A DNA stretch of 64,000 nt. It comes from Azolla caroliniana (lineage: Eukaryota; Polypodiophyta). The stretch spans positions 15,686,001 through 15,750,000 of the forward strand of contig JBHGNT010000015.1 of the NCBI GenBank assembly GCA_043228905.1, read 5' to 3'. Under the pieces are notes generated by a model. That model did no database searches. It was not told the origin of the DNA and worked only from the letters and a program-made list of their open reading frames with translations. Positions within the stretch are counted from its first letter, which is position 1. Every line of letters begins with the position of its first letter. Below, one piece after another: positions 21,247 through 33,602 of this stretch. The position numbers and the translations under genes were made by a program.

Positions 21247-21476
21247 GACATGGATGTAGCTTAGTTGGTAAGGTTGCCCAAGGGAGACTAGGCGGTCATG
21301 GGATCAACCCCTACACCTACATTCCACAGTGGCATCTAGTGATATAAAGATATATCTATGGAGTGATAGAGAAGTGAGAAAATTGGGTTTCCAACCCAAG
21401 ATGTAGTGCTAGTAGTGTAAACGACTTACCGCTAGGGTAAGCTAATTATGATAAGAGAGAGAGTGTGTGTGTGTGT
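21247..21476 (+). mobile_element. tRNA-derived SINE
   Basis: The head has a tRNA-like A box (TAGCTTAGTTGG, 21257-21268) and B box (GGTCATGGGATCAACCC, 21294-21310) at normal spacing. A body of about 150 bp without coding follows, ending in GA/TG repeats. The head closely matches the tRNA-like segments in the gypsy-D LTRs (46236-46309 and 48559-48630). The body word CATTCCA..GTGGCATC also recurs at 48629. It lies just upstream of the MIC60 promoter region. Confidence 0.75.
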
Positions 21477-21499
21477 ATTTGATAGTAAGCATGGTCCAG

Positions 21500-21660
21500 T
21501 GAAAAGCATATCATTTTCCTATTTCTGAGGACCTATTGGGGATTGTGTTATAATGGGATATGCACAATGCTTTTGTGTTTGATGGTAGGCACGGAGTGAA
21601 AATCATATTTGTGAAAGGTGAAGGGAGTACTACTATGGCAATTTTCTTTATTAGAGCATG
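21500..21660 (+). mobile_element. LINE-2 3'-end fragment
   Basis: This segment matches the last coding part of LINE-2A ORF2 (27920-28060), including TTGGGGATTG.GT.ATAAT, AATATGCACAA.GCTTTTGT and GGGAGTACTA..ATGGCAATTTTCTTTA. It is a short, 5'-truncated and mutated copy. Confidence 0.75.
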
Positions 21661-21892
21661 TCAAAATTCTTTCCTCAATTGAGTGTTCGTCTTGCCTATT
21701 GGCAATTCAACATGTTCCACTACCCATGTAGTGTAGTTAGTATCATATTCGACATTTAAATTGGTGTGTAGGGTGAGATTGAATTTGTATGCGTAGTGAT
21801 ACTATTTAGATCCCTATAAGGGTTCTATACTTTGTTATAAGTTACTAGTCATGGTGGTATTTTTTCTTTCATAATGACAACCATTATTTAAG

Positions 21893-22390
21893 ATATATGA
21901 CCTATGAGACCAAAAATATTATATTTCACGTTATACGTGTGAAAGTGACTGGCAACTCTCGATGTTAAAGAACTTTACCAATGAATGTTGCAATCGAGAG
22001 TGCACATTGTGGTTGTGGGAGAAATTCGTGTAAGGATTAGGCTTGGTCGAAGAGATGTGGAAAGCATGGTTGAATATGATCAAAGGTAGAGCATTGTATC
22101 AAAGTGTGATGCTTAGACTCTCAAACTTGTTTAGGGAAAAGTGTGCATAGCCGGCCACTCTCATCACTTGTGCCCTAATGCCCCGTCTCACCTCGCAATG
22201 CATGTAAGATAAGTCGCATGGAAGCAATGGTTTGAATGGCAGATAACGGGATGGGCTCTAACATGTATTGATGTGTATGGTTTCCCCGTTTTGCGAAGAA
22301 TATGGTTTTGTAGTTGGGTGCAACATGTGTAGTATAATATTGAAGTGTGAACCTCCACATTTGTCCCATGTCATGATACATTGGCGTTGT
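21893..22390 (-). mobile_element. LINE-1C: 5'-truncated LINE 3' end
   Basis: About 500 bp match LINE-1A 33575-34065 on the minus strand, including the C-terminal finger region and 3' UTR (GGTCTCATAGGTCATAT at the end). The 5' end stops at GGCGTTGTAG, where an (AG)14 tract begins (22391-22418). The microsatellite tail seen in LINE-1A is missing. Confidence 0.85.
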
Positions 22391-22418
22391 AGAGAGAGAG
22401 AGAGAGAGAGAGAGAGAG
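22391..22418. repeat. (AG)14 microsatellite at LINE-1C 5' junction
   Basis: A pure AG run occupies the exact point where LINE-1C homology ends. Similar AG/TC runs mark other LINE junctions at 28175-28206, 37617-37652 and 51347-51422. Confidence 0.85.
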
Positions 22419-22720
22419 TAAGAGAGCGAAAAAAAAAAGCAAGAGTGGAGAGGGGAAGAAAAAGCGAAATTGTTTTTATTGTTGCACTCTCTATCAGTAA
22501 GGGAATTGAGCATAAAGACATGTATTGGAAAGCCCTCGATTATAGCTTCGTAATGAGATATAGCAAGTTAAATTTGGTGTTTTGTGTGAGAAGAAACGAT
22601 TAAAATAATGAATCTTGTGTTGTTGGCATCCACATACTCAACACACATTGCGGGTCTTCGATTGTATTCATCATCTTCGACCTCTTCAATCGGGTGAGTT
22701 CCAGTTGTCTTTCTTATTCA
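22419..22720. other. Spacer or LINE-2A 5' UTR
   Basis: There is no coding similarity. The stretch precedes LINE-2A ORF1 and may be its 5' UTR, but the element's 5' boundary cannot be fixed because no target duplication was recognised. Confidence 0.3.
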
Positions 22721-22727
22721 TGGAAAA

Positions 22728-23934
22728 TTGTTTTTATCCTGGATCACTATCACATCAAGAATAATGGATATAAATATGAATTCCTCTCAAATTGTGGGGG
22801 ACATCGATATGGAAACAATTGATCCAAAAAAGAGTAATGTGATGGTTGAATGTAATCGTGAAAGGGAAGACATTGGAAGCTCTAAGAGATTTAAGGGCAT
22901 TGAGGAAATTAATGAGAAAAATGTGACATATGCCGTAGTAATACATGTAGATGAGGTTGACAAGGATAATTGTAATTGGGATACTTTATGGGGAATTGTC
23001 AATACCTTATTGTCTGATATTGTGGAAGAAAATGAAATGTAGCGAAAGAATGCAATGATGAGGATGTGCATGATGTGGATGTTGATGCTAAGGTAGTGTT
23101 GCAATCTTTTGATGTATTCTATGATCGTGCAGTTATATTGTTTTTATTGGGAAACTCCCATACATTAATTGGATTAAACAATGGTTGAACACAATCGTGT
23201 CACCAAATCGTGTTGAAAATATATATGCAGGACCACAAGGGTTTTATGATGTAGTGTTTTGTTCATCAGGACATTGAAGTGCACTTTTGGTTAAAGTTCC
23301 AATGTTTTTTGATAAACGATTGGTGCATGTAATGCAATGGTCCCCTGTTGTGGACTATCATGCTTTGTTGAAACAAGAATGCCCTGCTTGGGTAACAATG
23401 GATTGTAAGCATGCTTTTTTATGGGCACTTTTACCAGAGTTGATGAGTCAAATGGGTAAAGTGTTGGTATCTCCACATGCAAATGCTACAAATAAGTGCA
23501 GATTTTGTGTGTTATGAGATACAAGTCATAAGAGGCCAGGATGGGTGCGTATGAACACACCTGGAATGAAAAGACTTTGTTTTAAATTGAAGCGTGAGAC
23601 ATTTACAGGTCACTATTTTGGATGTGGTGAATGGGGTCACTTTATGGCGGAATGCCATCGTCATTGTCCTTCAACTATAGAGGTTCCTAATGAAGGGACT
23701 GGTAAGGAAGGAGTTGGGAGAGATGTTGGTGTGTTAGATATGGTGGTTGTTATGGATGAAGGAACATCATCTAGAGCAGGTTATAAAGAGGTTTCACTTC
23801 AAGGTTTGGGCCCTAAGAATAAGGGAACTCAATCTATGGATATGGAAAAACAAAATTTGGTGGTTATAGATAAGGGGGGGAAACTGTTGGATAGAACTAG
23901 TAATGATGTTGTTGTTGAAAAGCATTGGCATTAG
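22728..23934 (+). pseudogene. LINE-2A ORF1 (gag-like)
   Basis: Three open pieces. The first (22728-23042) is acidic, as in plant LINE ORF1 N-termini. The second (23287-23517) reads MQWSPVVDYHALLKQECPAW with a later VLVSPHANATN, resembling the DUF4283 region of plant LINE ORF1. The third (23545-23934) has HYFGCGEWGHFMAECH, a CCHC knuckle whose first Cys appears replaced. ORF1-like basic sequence continues, with shifts, to about 24285. Confidence 0.65.
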
Positions 23935-24298
23935 GTTAAGGGCAAGTCAAAGGGCAAATCAATGAATATGCAACATAATAGTTTGCCCACTATTCGTGAG
24001 ACTACTTGGAAAAGTAATTCAGGAACTAGGGAGGGTCCTCGAAAAGTTGCTTGGCCAAGACAATTTAGGGATAAGGGATTACCCCTTCACCTTCAATTTG
24101 ATTCATTGGGAAAGGTTGTAAATTCATCGAATTCTCGAGGTTTTCGTCAAGCGGGAGAACCTAAACAGAAGAGTTCAATAGACAACTCTAAGGATGTGGT
24201 GCATGAAAATCCATATGCAGCATTGGAACATGCTTTGACTAGTTTCATGACATCGGTTGCTCTAAAGGAGCAAATGCACCCATAACATTGTTGACTGA

Positions 24299-25170
24299 AT
24301 GAAAGTGGTAACATGGAATGTGAGAAGGGCATGTTCTCCTCATAAGAAGTATATATTATGGCAAACTTTATTAAGTAAAGAATGGGATATATTATGTGCA
24401 GTTGAGCATAAGTGTCATGAGTTAGTAGGATCCACAGTTCATTTGTGTGGATATTCATCATTCTATGCAGGACATCTTAATAATCATTATTCATGTGTGG
24501 TATTAATCGTGCGGGGTAAGTATTTTCCTCAAGTGGTGCATAATGATCCTTATGTCGGTTTTTGGTTCTAGAAATCACTTTTTTTGGCGAGGTTGTGTGG
24601 GTGGTTGGGATTTATGCCCCTAACCAAGCCACTCAACGTATTGCATTATGGGGCTCACTTCGTCAAACCCTATGTGTGGGCCGTCCAGGATTACTTATGG
24701 GTGATTTTAACATGTGTGTTGATGCATCTCAATCTACGTCTGAACATTCAATCATGGATGATCCTGAGCAACTTGCTTGGGATTCATTGGCTATGGAGGT
24801 TTTGAAGTTGGATGTTTGGACATGGTTGCATGGGAATGATCCAGGTTTTACTTTCCAATTTGCTCAACATAGAAAAACATGGAGTCGATTAGATAGAATG
24901 TATGTGATGCACAATGATTCTTTTTTACCGACATCACTTCGTATGGCAGTTTTACAAGATATAGAAACTTCAGATCACTTTCCTATTTGTTTGGAGATTT
25001 GTGGTCATGCAATTGACATGTATAAATCCTTACTTGGAAAGCCTCCATTACGCTTTAACTCTTCTCTTTTGCTTCAACCTCACTTTGGTTCTCTCATGGA
25101 GCAAATTTTGGTAAATTTTTCACAAGAAGTGAATCTTAAAGGAGTTAAAGCATGGGATACCACATTATGA
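24299..25170 (+). pseudogene. LINE-2A ORF2 endonuclease domain
   Basis: An APE-type endonuclease that would nick target DNA. It opens MKVVTWNVRRACSPHKK, with the catalytic Glu region at CAVEHKCHE, then IYAPNQATQR, the GDFNM motif, SRLDRMYV and the terminal ETSDHFPICLE with the catalytic SDH. A frameshift near 24565 joins the two open parts. The start codon lies 14 nt after the last ORF1-like stretch. Confidence 0.85.
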
Positions 25171-25272
25171 AATATTAAGATTGTTCATCGTATGTATGGA
25201 GTAACTAATGCTCAATGAAGAAGAGGTCTTCTTCTAAAATTCTCACAAGTTCTCTCTAGGTGTAATGCATTA

Positions 25273-26559
25273 TTGATACGTGCACCTTTAGATGAGGAGC
25301 TTTTGGATATCAAAAGTCAATTGCATGTTATTATTTCTCAGTTGCAATGCCAAAGTTATCGTTATGCGAAGATGCGACAATTGAGGGATGGGCTCATAGA
25401 TAATCAATGTCAATCCCATTTGTTTTTCCAAGTGTTACATCCTACTTATACTCAATCTAATGTGGTACATGTGAAGCAAGGTGATGAATGGATAGTGGAT
25501 CCTACTAAAATAATTGACATATGTGTTCATTACTTTAAGGAGTTGATTGGCCCACAATTGATAATGGCAAATGAGGTGAGTAGAGCACGTCATGAGTTTT
25601 ATGATGTGGTTGGATGTATTGTGCATGACCTCATTAGTCCTGAATTGGATGCGGATTTCACTGAGGATGAGGTGGACACAGTTTTAAGGCATCTTCCTAG
25701 TGGTAAGAGCCCTGGTTGGGATGACTTGACAAATGAAGTTTTTAAGCGATATTCACACATTTTAAAGGGGCCCTTAACTTTGATGTTTCAACATTCTTGG
25801 GATTCTGGTCATATGCCTCGAGCTTGGAAGGTTGGTCTAATTAAATTAGTTCCAAAGGTGGCATCTCCAGAGTCATTTCATCAATGGAGACCTATTTCTT
25901 TGATGGGGGGGTTGTATAAGATATTTACAAAGGTCTTGGCAAATAGATTACAAAAGTATTTGCCAAAGTTGATACATCCCGTCCAATATGGTTTTATTGC
26001 AGGGAGGAATATATTGCATAATGCGTTGAATGTTCAAATGGCCATGGATTATGCTCGAAACACTCATCAAGATTTGATTATGGTGCAATTAGATTTGGAG
26101 AAAGCTTATGATCATGTTAATTGGTCCTTTGTTTTTGGGTTAATGTATACAATGGGCTTTGGACCTCGTATGTCTCGCCTCATATTTTTATTAGGACAAG
26201 ATGTGGTGTCTCGAGTCATGCTTAATGGAGGAGTTACATCAGATATTGCCCTTACAAGATCCGTTCGTCAAGGATGCCCTTTTAGCCCGTTGTTGTTTGC
26301 TATTGTTACTCATCCCTTGTTAGTGATGCTATCAAGGCTTGCAACAAATGGTGATATTGTGGGTCTACACATTCCGTCTGGAGGGCAACTAGTTGCACAA
26401 GCTTTGGCTGATGATTCTTTCATGTTTCTACAAGCCTCACGAGGGAATCTTGAGAAGGGGATGCTTGTATGGAACCAATTTACATTGGCTTCCGGATTAC
26501 ATATTAATTGGAGGAAGTCTAGTCTCATATCATGTATTGAAAGGGATTTGAATGTTTAG
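25273..26559 (+). pseudogene. LINE-2A ORF2 reverse transcriptase
   Basis: 428 open codons hold the RT core: LRHLPSGKSPGWDDLTNEVF, LIKLVPKVASP, WRPISLMGGLYKIFTKVLAN, QYGFIAGRNILHNAL, QLDLEKAYDHVNW (first catalytic Asp), SVRQGCPFSPLLFAIV and ALADDSFMFL. The usual F/Y-ADD reads LADD here, keeping both Asp. Two stops (TGA) separate it from the endonuclease, and it ends in a stop before the thumb. This is among the best preserved RT frames in the window. Confidence 0.88.
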
Positions 26560-26720
26560 GATGACAAGGATCCGTGGTGAAGAAAGGCTCTATTTTTCAA
26601 CACTTGGGCTATCCATTAGGAATGAATGTTACAATTGGTCAATTGATTGAATGAATGTCTAGTAAATTGAGGGATAAGCTCATGTAATGGAAATCACATT
26701 CTTGGCCATTTCACGTACGT

Positions 26721-28066
26721 TTGAAGGTTGTACAATGTATTATGGAACCGATGATATTATATTACTTGCCATTGTTGTTGTGTATAAAGAAGGCTTTGCA
26801 TTCTATTTTGCAACCTCTTCGATATTTATTGTGGAAGAAAAGGGATAAGATGGGAATCACTTGGGTTGCATGGAATCATCTAGCAACTCCTAAGCACTTG
26901 GGGGGAGCTAAAATATTGAATTTATCTAAGCATATGATGGCTCGTAGATTTTCATTATTACAAGACATGTGTTCAATCTCACAACCATGGATATCTATTG
27001 TTCAATATTTCATTGAGAACAAGGGTTTAACACATGGGAGGACAACAATTAAGGCTTCATGGTGGCAATTACTAAATGGATGTATTTCACTTAGGATTCC
27101 GAGCTCTACATGTGTTCAACACTTGGTTACCTCATGGCAAGAAGCACTCTTATTATGTGTATGGAAACCATCATCTAGTAGAGAGCATTGTAATTCTTTG
27201 CTAAAAGAGTTACTTGTGTCTTCTCGGTTATTATGTTGGCCAGGAAAGGAGAGATTACGCTCTCAATTTAATCGTTTGTTTCGTTTGGGGGTCAAAGAGG
27301 TGGGAGATATAGTTGAGGCTCCATCTCAAAGAATTTTGGAGTTTGTTGAAGCCCAACAATTATTACGCATTCCACCTAATTATGGGTTTATTTGGCAACA
27401 ACTACGAAATATTCCATTGATGCAAGGTCCCTTACCTCTACAAACAGGAGAACAACTGTGGATTGATTGGTGTTTAAAGGATCAAACATCATTGTTACAA
27501 GTGACTACTAATCTTTTGTATCATTGCTTTGTTGAGTCTCTTAGATGGTTATCATCTAATCTAAGGCTGACGAAGAATGGAGATTGCACAAATCTGATCG
27601 TGGGTGGTGGCAAATCTTGCAACGTAGTTGACATTCTAAATTGCCACTTGTAGCAAAGGTCTTCATTTGGAGAGTTTTGATTGGAGGATTGCCTTTGGGA
27701 TTAGCTCTAAAACGTTGTGGACTAGCAATGGATAATTGCTTCTTTTGCACTATTCAAATGGAAGATAATACTCATCGATTTATACAATGTCTGATTGCTT
27801 CTCAAATTTGGAGTTACATTTCTCAAATTTGGCAAGTTTTATCACAGTGTTATTTGACACCTAGACAGTAGGTGTTTGCAGAATTTACACAGGTGGACCC
27901 AAAGTCAGAGATGAAGATTGTTTTTCTATTTTTGAGATATTGGGGATTGCGTCATAATTGGAATATGCACAACGCTTTTGTATTCGATGGTAGACATGGA
28001 GTGAAAGCATATCTACTAAAGTTGAAGGGAGTACTAATGTGGCAATTTTCTTTAGTTAGTGGGTGA
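26721..28066 (+). pseudogene. LINE-2A ORF2 C-terminal region with zf-RVT finger
   Basis: The open part 26721-27653 carries thumb and connection sequence (HLATPKHLGGAKILNLSKH). After a frameshift the zf-RVT domain follows (VFIWRVLIGGLPLG and CFFCTIQMEDNTHRFIQC), ending with LRYWGLRHNWNMHNAFVFDG. Both shorter LINE-2 copies in the window derive from this 3' part, as expected from 5' truncation during target-primed reverse transcription. Confidence 0.82.
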
Positions 28067-28139
28067 CCATACTTCATGGCCACACCCATTGTAAGTAGTG
28101 TTTTTTACACACATTTATTAATACAATTGTGTGTTTTCA

Positions 28140-28211
<72 letters not shown>

Positions 28212-28249
28212 GCATGGAAAGATTGGTCATTTGGTGCGAAAAAATCGAT

Positions 28250-28630
28250 ATTTGTGGTGCACACTAATGATGAAATCATAAGTTGGTTGAAGGTAGAGCT
28301 TGGTTAGCAAATAAGGTTTTGAATACATGACACATTACTCGACATGTAAAGTGGTGCCGTCAATTTTTTTATGTAGGATGGCAATCTCATCTTCCATTTC
28401 GTGCAAAGGTGTTTCTTTAACATGCGATGGTCGATGGGTTGCCTTTGGTGATGGCTTTGAAACAAAGACATATTTCGAATGGGACATGTTTTTTTTTGTA
28501 TAGTGGTTGATGAATATGCCAGACATAGTTTCATTATATGCTTGGTTGCTAAAGCCATTTGGGTGGTTGTATCACAAATTTGGGCATCAATAACAATATA
28601 GTTTTTGTCATCTTTTAAGTGGGTTTTCAT
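28250..28630 (+). mobile_element. LINE-2D fragment
   Basis: Translated across shifts, this gives a divergent zf-RVT region (FRAKVF, DGLPLVMALK, TCFFCIVVDEYARHSF, VSQIW) parallel to LINE-2A 27640-27840. It is older than LINE-2A, whose tail ends about 40 bp upstream, so LINE-2A may have inserted into or beside it. Confidence 0.65.
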
Positions 28631-29889
28631 TTACGGTGTTAATGCTTTACCCATACCAAAATCATAATATTGCTAATATCAATGTATCCTCAAGCTGTGT
28701 ATACATGGAATGCGGTATTATGGGCAGTGATACAAGATAAACCAATGGTAAACACTGAGTCATTTGAAATAGGTAATATGTCTCATTCTCTTTTTCATAT
28801 CTTAGTGAGATGTTAAAAAATGGCTTATTTAAGCAAAATTTCAAAACGGCATGACGCATGCATATGTGGTTTATGAAAACATAGTGAAAAATAGAACTAA
28901 CTAATATCATGTCAACAAAATCATCTGACGTATATTCAAATATCTACCATGTTTTTGTCCAAATCTTAGACAGGGTTATATTCGTCAACGCATGTATAAT
29001 AGTAACACGAGTCCTTGTGCATATTCTAAAACGCATACCCCACTGAATAAGTGACTTCTTCTAATTATGTGTGTATGTTTATATATAATATATCTTAAAG
29101 CAAATTGTGAACCTTGCAATTAAGAGATACTACTATGTCAAGAGAAAATTTCCATTTCAACACGTGATACATCATACATGACACCGTCAATGTATAAATA
29201 AACTAGTCTACAATAACATTCCAATCATACGAGTAAATGATAGAGTATAATTTTATCTCCCATATACCCCAAACGATAAAGGAGACTTTAGACAACATGT
29301 ACACATACAAATTATACTTAATCTCTAAGTTCAATGAGTGTTACACGAAAATTATAAATAAGCTCAACTTATATATTATGTCAAAATTTAACAATTCATA
29401 TTGTTCAAATTTTACAATAAGCCATATCCATTCAATCGAATAATAAGTCTGGTAAAGTCGTCTCTTCAAGATTAGCTCTTTCATCAGGATTGTCCTCATT
29501 GGCTTTGTCGTTATGCTAAGTTGAATCGTTAGTATGTTCAAACTCTGACACGTCTTCTAATTCAACAAGATCCCCTACTTCTTCATCTATAGGTTCCATA
29601 GGTTCTCTAGAAGTCATCTGGAACATCTTAGTTTCATTGATATGCTTTGCCCCAACTTCTTGGTCTTGATTAGGACAGTCCCCGATACCTTGGATCCTTA
29701 TTTTGATGAAAATAACCTGCTTAGGGTCCTTATCTAATGCAACAGAGTTCCTGAACATCTTTAAGGCGCATGTTGTAGTAATACATGACAACTATAGAAT
29801 GAAAGTGCACATGTAACATCAAATTGAAGAATATAACATTACCCTAAATTGATGTGACAAGTTTTATATACCTGTGTCGGAAAACAAAT
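28631..29889. other. AT-rich region with one unassigned ORF
   Basis: No recognised transposon or gene. On the minus strand 29791-29516 is open for 91 codons, with an acidic end (EPIDEEVGDLVELEDVSEFE). It could be a transposon C-terminal exon, but I recognise no family. Nothing else is visible. Confidence 0.3.
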
Positions 29890-32040
29890 CTAAAACCCAT
29901 TGAAAATTTGAAAAAATAATAAATCGTGGATTTTCAACTGGAATCCAATGCAATGCACTAGATTCCAGTTGAAAATCCAAGATTCTTTTTTTATTTTGTA
30001 ATTTTTAAAAAAATTTCCATAAAATAATAAAAAATGGATTTTCAGCTAAAATACGATGCACTACATGTATTTTGGTCTATACAGCTAGAATCCAATGCAA
30101 TGCATTGGATTAAAGTCGAAAATCCATTTTCTTTTTTCTTTTTTCAATGTTATTTATTTATTATATTTTTTTCCATACAAAAAATAATAATAAATGGCTT
30201 GCTTTTCAACTGAAATCCGATGCACTTCATCAGATTGTAGTCTATACAGCTAGACATCAATGCGGTGCATCAGATTTTAGCTAACAATCATTTTTCTTTT
30301 CAATTGTTTTTCCTTTTTTCGACAAATAAATAAAAATATTTTAAAACATGGATTTCCAACTAAAATCTTATTCATTGCATCGAATTTCAATTGAAAATCT
30401 AAATTTCTTTTAGTTTTTTCATAAAACAATGAAATAAATTATTTTTACATTTTCAACGGAAATCTAATGCACTGCATTGGATTTCAGTTGAAAATCCATG
30501 ATAAATGAAAAAAATAAAAGAAAAATCTTAGACTTTCAATGGAAATCGGATTTCTGTTGAAAATACATCATTTTAAATGGCCAAAATCCATGATTTTTTT
30601 CTTTTAAACATTTTTTTATGGAAAAAATAAAAAAATAAGAAAATTTGAGAAAAAGAAAGAAAAAGTGGATTCTCAACTGAAATCCCATGTAGTGCATCGG
30701 ATTTTTGTTGAAAATTCATTTTTTCAATTTTTATTTATTTATTTATGGGAAAAATAGAAACAAATTCAAAACAGATACAAAAAAAACTCAAAAAATAAGA
30801 AAAAGTGGACTTTCAATGGAAATCCGATGTAGTGCATCGGATTTCCGTTGAAAATCCATTTTTTCGATTTTTATTTATTTATTTATGGGAAAAATACAAA
30901 AATACAAAAAAAACTCAAAAAATAAGAAAAATTAGAAACAAATCAGAAAAAGTGGACCTTCAATGGAAATCCAATGCACTGCATCAGATTTCCATTGAAA
31001 ATCCAATGCACTGCATCAGATTTCCATTGAAAATCCATTTTTTCAATTTTTATTTATTTATTTATGAGAAAAATACAAAAAAACTCAAAAAATAAGAAAA
31101 TTTGGAAACAAATCAGAAAAAGTGGACTTCAATGGAAATCCGATGCACTGCATCAGATTTCCATTGAAAATCCATTTTTTCAATTTTTATTTATTTATTT
31201 ATGGGAAAAATACAAAAATACAAAAAAACTCAAAGAATAAGAAAATTTGGAAACAAATCAGAAAAAGTGGACTTTCAATGGAAATCAGATGCACTACATT
31301 AGATTTCCATTGAAACTCTATTTTTTCAATTTTTATTTATTTATTTATGGGAAAAATACAAAAATACAAAAAAACTCAAAAAATAAGAAAATTTGGAAAC
31401 AAATAAGAAAAAGTGGACTTTCAACTAAAATCTGATGGAGTGCATGGGATTTCCATTGAAAATCCATTTTTTCAATTTTATTTTCTTTATTTATGGGAAA
31501 TTAAAAAAATTTTAAAAAAATACAAAAGAAAATAATAAAAATAAATAAAATTCGGAAAAAAATAAGAAAAAGTTGACTTTCAACCGAAATCCGATGCAAT
31601 GGATCGGATTTCCATTGAAAATCCATTTTTTCAATTTTTATTTATTTATTTATGGGAAAAATAAAACAAATTCAAAAAAATACAAACAAAATTCAAGAAA
31701 TACAAAAATTTGGAAAAGAAAAAGAAAAAGTGGACCTTCAACTGAAATCCAATGCATTGCATTGGATTTCCATTGAAAATCCATTTTTCAATATTTATTT
31801 ATTTATTTATGGAAAAAATAAGGAAAATAAAAAAAAATACGAAAAATAAGAAAATTTGGAAACAAATAAGAAAAAGTGGACTTTCAACGGAAATCTGATG
31901 CAATTTTTATTTATTTTTTAAAGATATTTTGAAAGTGGATTTTCAACTGAAATCCAATGCCATGTATCATATTTTAGTCTATATAGCTAGAATTTGATGC
32001 AATGCATTATGTCTCAGTTGAAAATGCAAGAGTATTTAAA
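29890..32040. repeat. Tandem satellite built on a 50-bp palindrome
   Basis: About 15 units. Each carries an imperfect palindrome of the form TTTTCAATGGAAATC-CGATGCA-C-TGCATCG-GATTTCCATTGAAAA, with spacers such as TTTATTTATTTATGGGAAAAATA and AAATAAGAAAA.TT.GGAAA. In the best part the palindromes start near 30808, 30957, 31124, 31271, 31417, 31576, 31734 and 31878, a spacing of 144-167 bp. Outer copies are more diverged, and some have a longer centre with TATTTTGGTCTATACAGCTAGA. The 60-96 codon open frames here follow the repeat and are not genes. Confidence 0.85.
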
Positions 32041-33049
32041 AAAAATTCCAAGCCTTACAAAAGGAATTTGATGCACTACATCTAATTCTAGATGTATAGA
32101 GTTAAATTCGACATAGTGCAGCATATTAGATGGAATGAATGTGATTTCTGTTTGACATCAAAGGCTTACTATGAGAATCTATGAAAAACGAAAAAACATA
32201 TTTACGACATTTTTTAGATTCTAGTGATTTTAGTAGAAGGTTTCTCTCACATAATCAAATATCGTAAATAGAAAGTACATAATTAAATATCATAACCAAA
32301 AAGTGAAGAAGAAAGAATGTATCAAGCACATCTACTCTTACATTGGATAATGTTTATATACTAGTGATTGACTTATCTTTGACCAAAACAAGTTATCTAC
32401 GATAGACCACAATGAAGATACTAAAAGAGGATCTTGAATGTGGCTTCAGACACAACAAAAGACAAACAAGAAGCATGACTCATAACCTCGATGAGGTTGG
32501 ATTGCAAATGGATGAAGACAATGCATTAGTTGCCATTGATGATGAGGATGAGACCTCATAAACTCTTACTAGTTCATCTAATGGGTATGAAGATGATGGC
32601 ATAAACTTTGAAAACGATTGTCCTGATACGTTAATTGTAAATATTGTATTGTACATCAAGATTTGGATTCATGAAATTCTATAAATATTGGTGTTAGTCA
32701 TTGTGGGCATTCATTTGTAAGTTTTGCATGTCCATTATTTAGGCATTTTTTTGAACACCTAAATTTTCGTACATGCTAGAAATCAATATTTTTTTGGGTC
32801 ATTTTTTAAAATCCTTTACGCATGCGGCACCCCTTTTTGTGAATCACCCTAATTTGTGTCATTTTAAAAATCCTTTACGCATGTGGCACCCCTTTTTGTG
32901 AATCACCCTAATTAGTGTCATTTTTTGATGGGCAGTTCTCAAAATGCGACATATTACCTGTTTCAAATGTCTCGGTGTTGGTATATGAACAAGAGGAGGT
33001 TGCAAATGCTATTGTTATGAGACATGGTTTGATGCAAAAAACATTGATA
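32041..33049. other. Unassigned region with a short tandem repeat
   Basis: No gene seen. A 59-60 bp unit (GTCATTTT..AAAATCCTTTACGCATG, CGGCACCCCTTTTTGTGAATC) is tandemly duplicated at 32798-32916, with a third partial start at 32917. A short acidic open stretch lies near 32410-32560. Confidence 0.5.
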
Positions 33050-33475
33050 CATTCGAACCCAAAAATAGGATAATAAACCTCAAATATGGGAATTGGTAAG
33101 TAGTATTACAATTTGGTATATTTGGAAGGCTCGATGTTTGAAGGTATTTCAAATGTGATTGAAAGACCTGGCCAAATCATTTCTGGAATTTGGACAAAGA
33201 TTGTGCATAATCTAAAAGGTTCTTTGGATAGTATAAAAGGTAATATGCAATAGGCGAAGCTCAAGTGATTAGAATTTCACGCCATTTGGGACAGAGGCAT
33301 ATTTTATAAGGATTTCTGATAAGGTGGAGTGGTCCTACTCTACACTAGAGTATTTATTTAAGCTGGTGGTTAGAATTTAGAAAAAAGGGGCTCTTTGGTA
33401 CATCTTGTATGTATAGCCTTAGGGCGGTTTCTTAATACTAAGATAGTATCTTTTTTTGGAAAAAAAAGAGAGGGT
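33050..33475 (+). mobile_element. LINE-3-like 3' end fragment
   Basis: The plus strand reads TIWYIWKARCLKVFQ and IISGIWTKIVHNLKGSLDSI. This parallels the LINE-3a tail (TLWKQGCRRVFSNQIV, WSEVVAMLKSQYDGL). The 3' end carries CTTTTTTTGGAAAAAAAAG, like the LINE-3 terminus. It is 5'-truncated. Confidence 0.6.
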
Positions 33476-33602
33476 TGTATTGTCATCTTGTTTTAATAAC
33501 ATACATTACAAGAAGAGAGAGATAGATAGATAGATAGATAGATAGATTATATTATCGTCTTCGGAGGTCAAATATGACCTATGAGACCAAAAATATTACA
33601 TT

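Larger units (their letters stand above)
22700..28206 (+). mobile_element. LINE-2A: near full-length L1-like LINE
   Basis: A non-LTR retrotransposon of the plant L1 type on the plus strand. A gag-like ORF1 with a zinc-knuckle remnant is followed by ORF2 with APE-type endonuclease, RT and a zf-RVT finger, and it ends in (TA)16(GA)16 at 28142-28206 in place of a poly(A) tail. Stops and shifts interrupt both ORFs. A related fragment (LINE-2D) lies directly downstream, and LINE-2C (50010-51346) is a second large copy. L1 families normally end in poly(A), so the tail may instead belong to the target. Confidence 0.85.

Noticed and set aside
20842-21264. Long open frames on both strands (Cys/Val-rich or Thr/His-rich)
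   Set aside because: They are translations of TG/CA repeats in the minisatellite upstream of MIC60 and have no protein similarity.
22268-22603. Plus-strand ORF with Arg/Glu repeat
   Set aside because: It reads through the (AG)14 tract and the antisense of LINE-1C.
30805-31849. Series of 60-96 codon plus-strand ORFs with repeated Asn/Lys/Phe-rich protein
   Set aside because: They follow the palindromic satellite unit; stops shift with repeat length and there is no sign of protein constraint.
29890-32040. CRISPR-like array of palindromic repeats
   Set aside because: Units are about 150 bp, spacers are low-complexity and similar to each other, and the DNA is plant nuclear.
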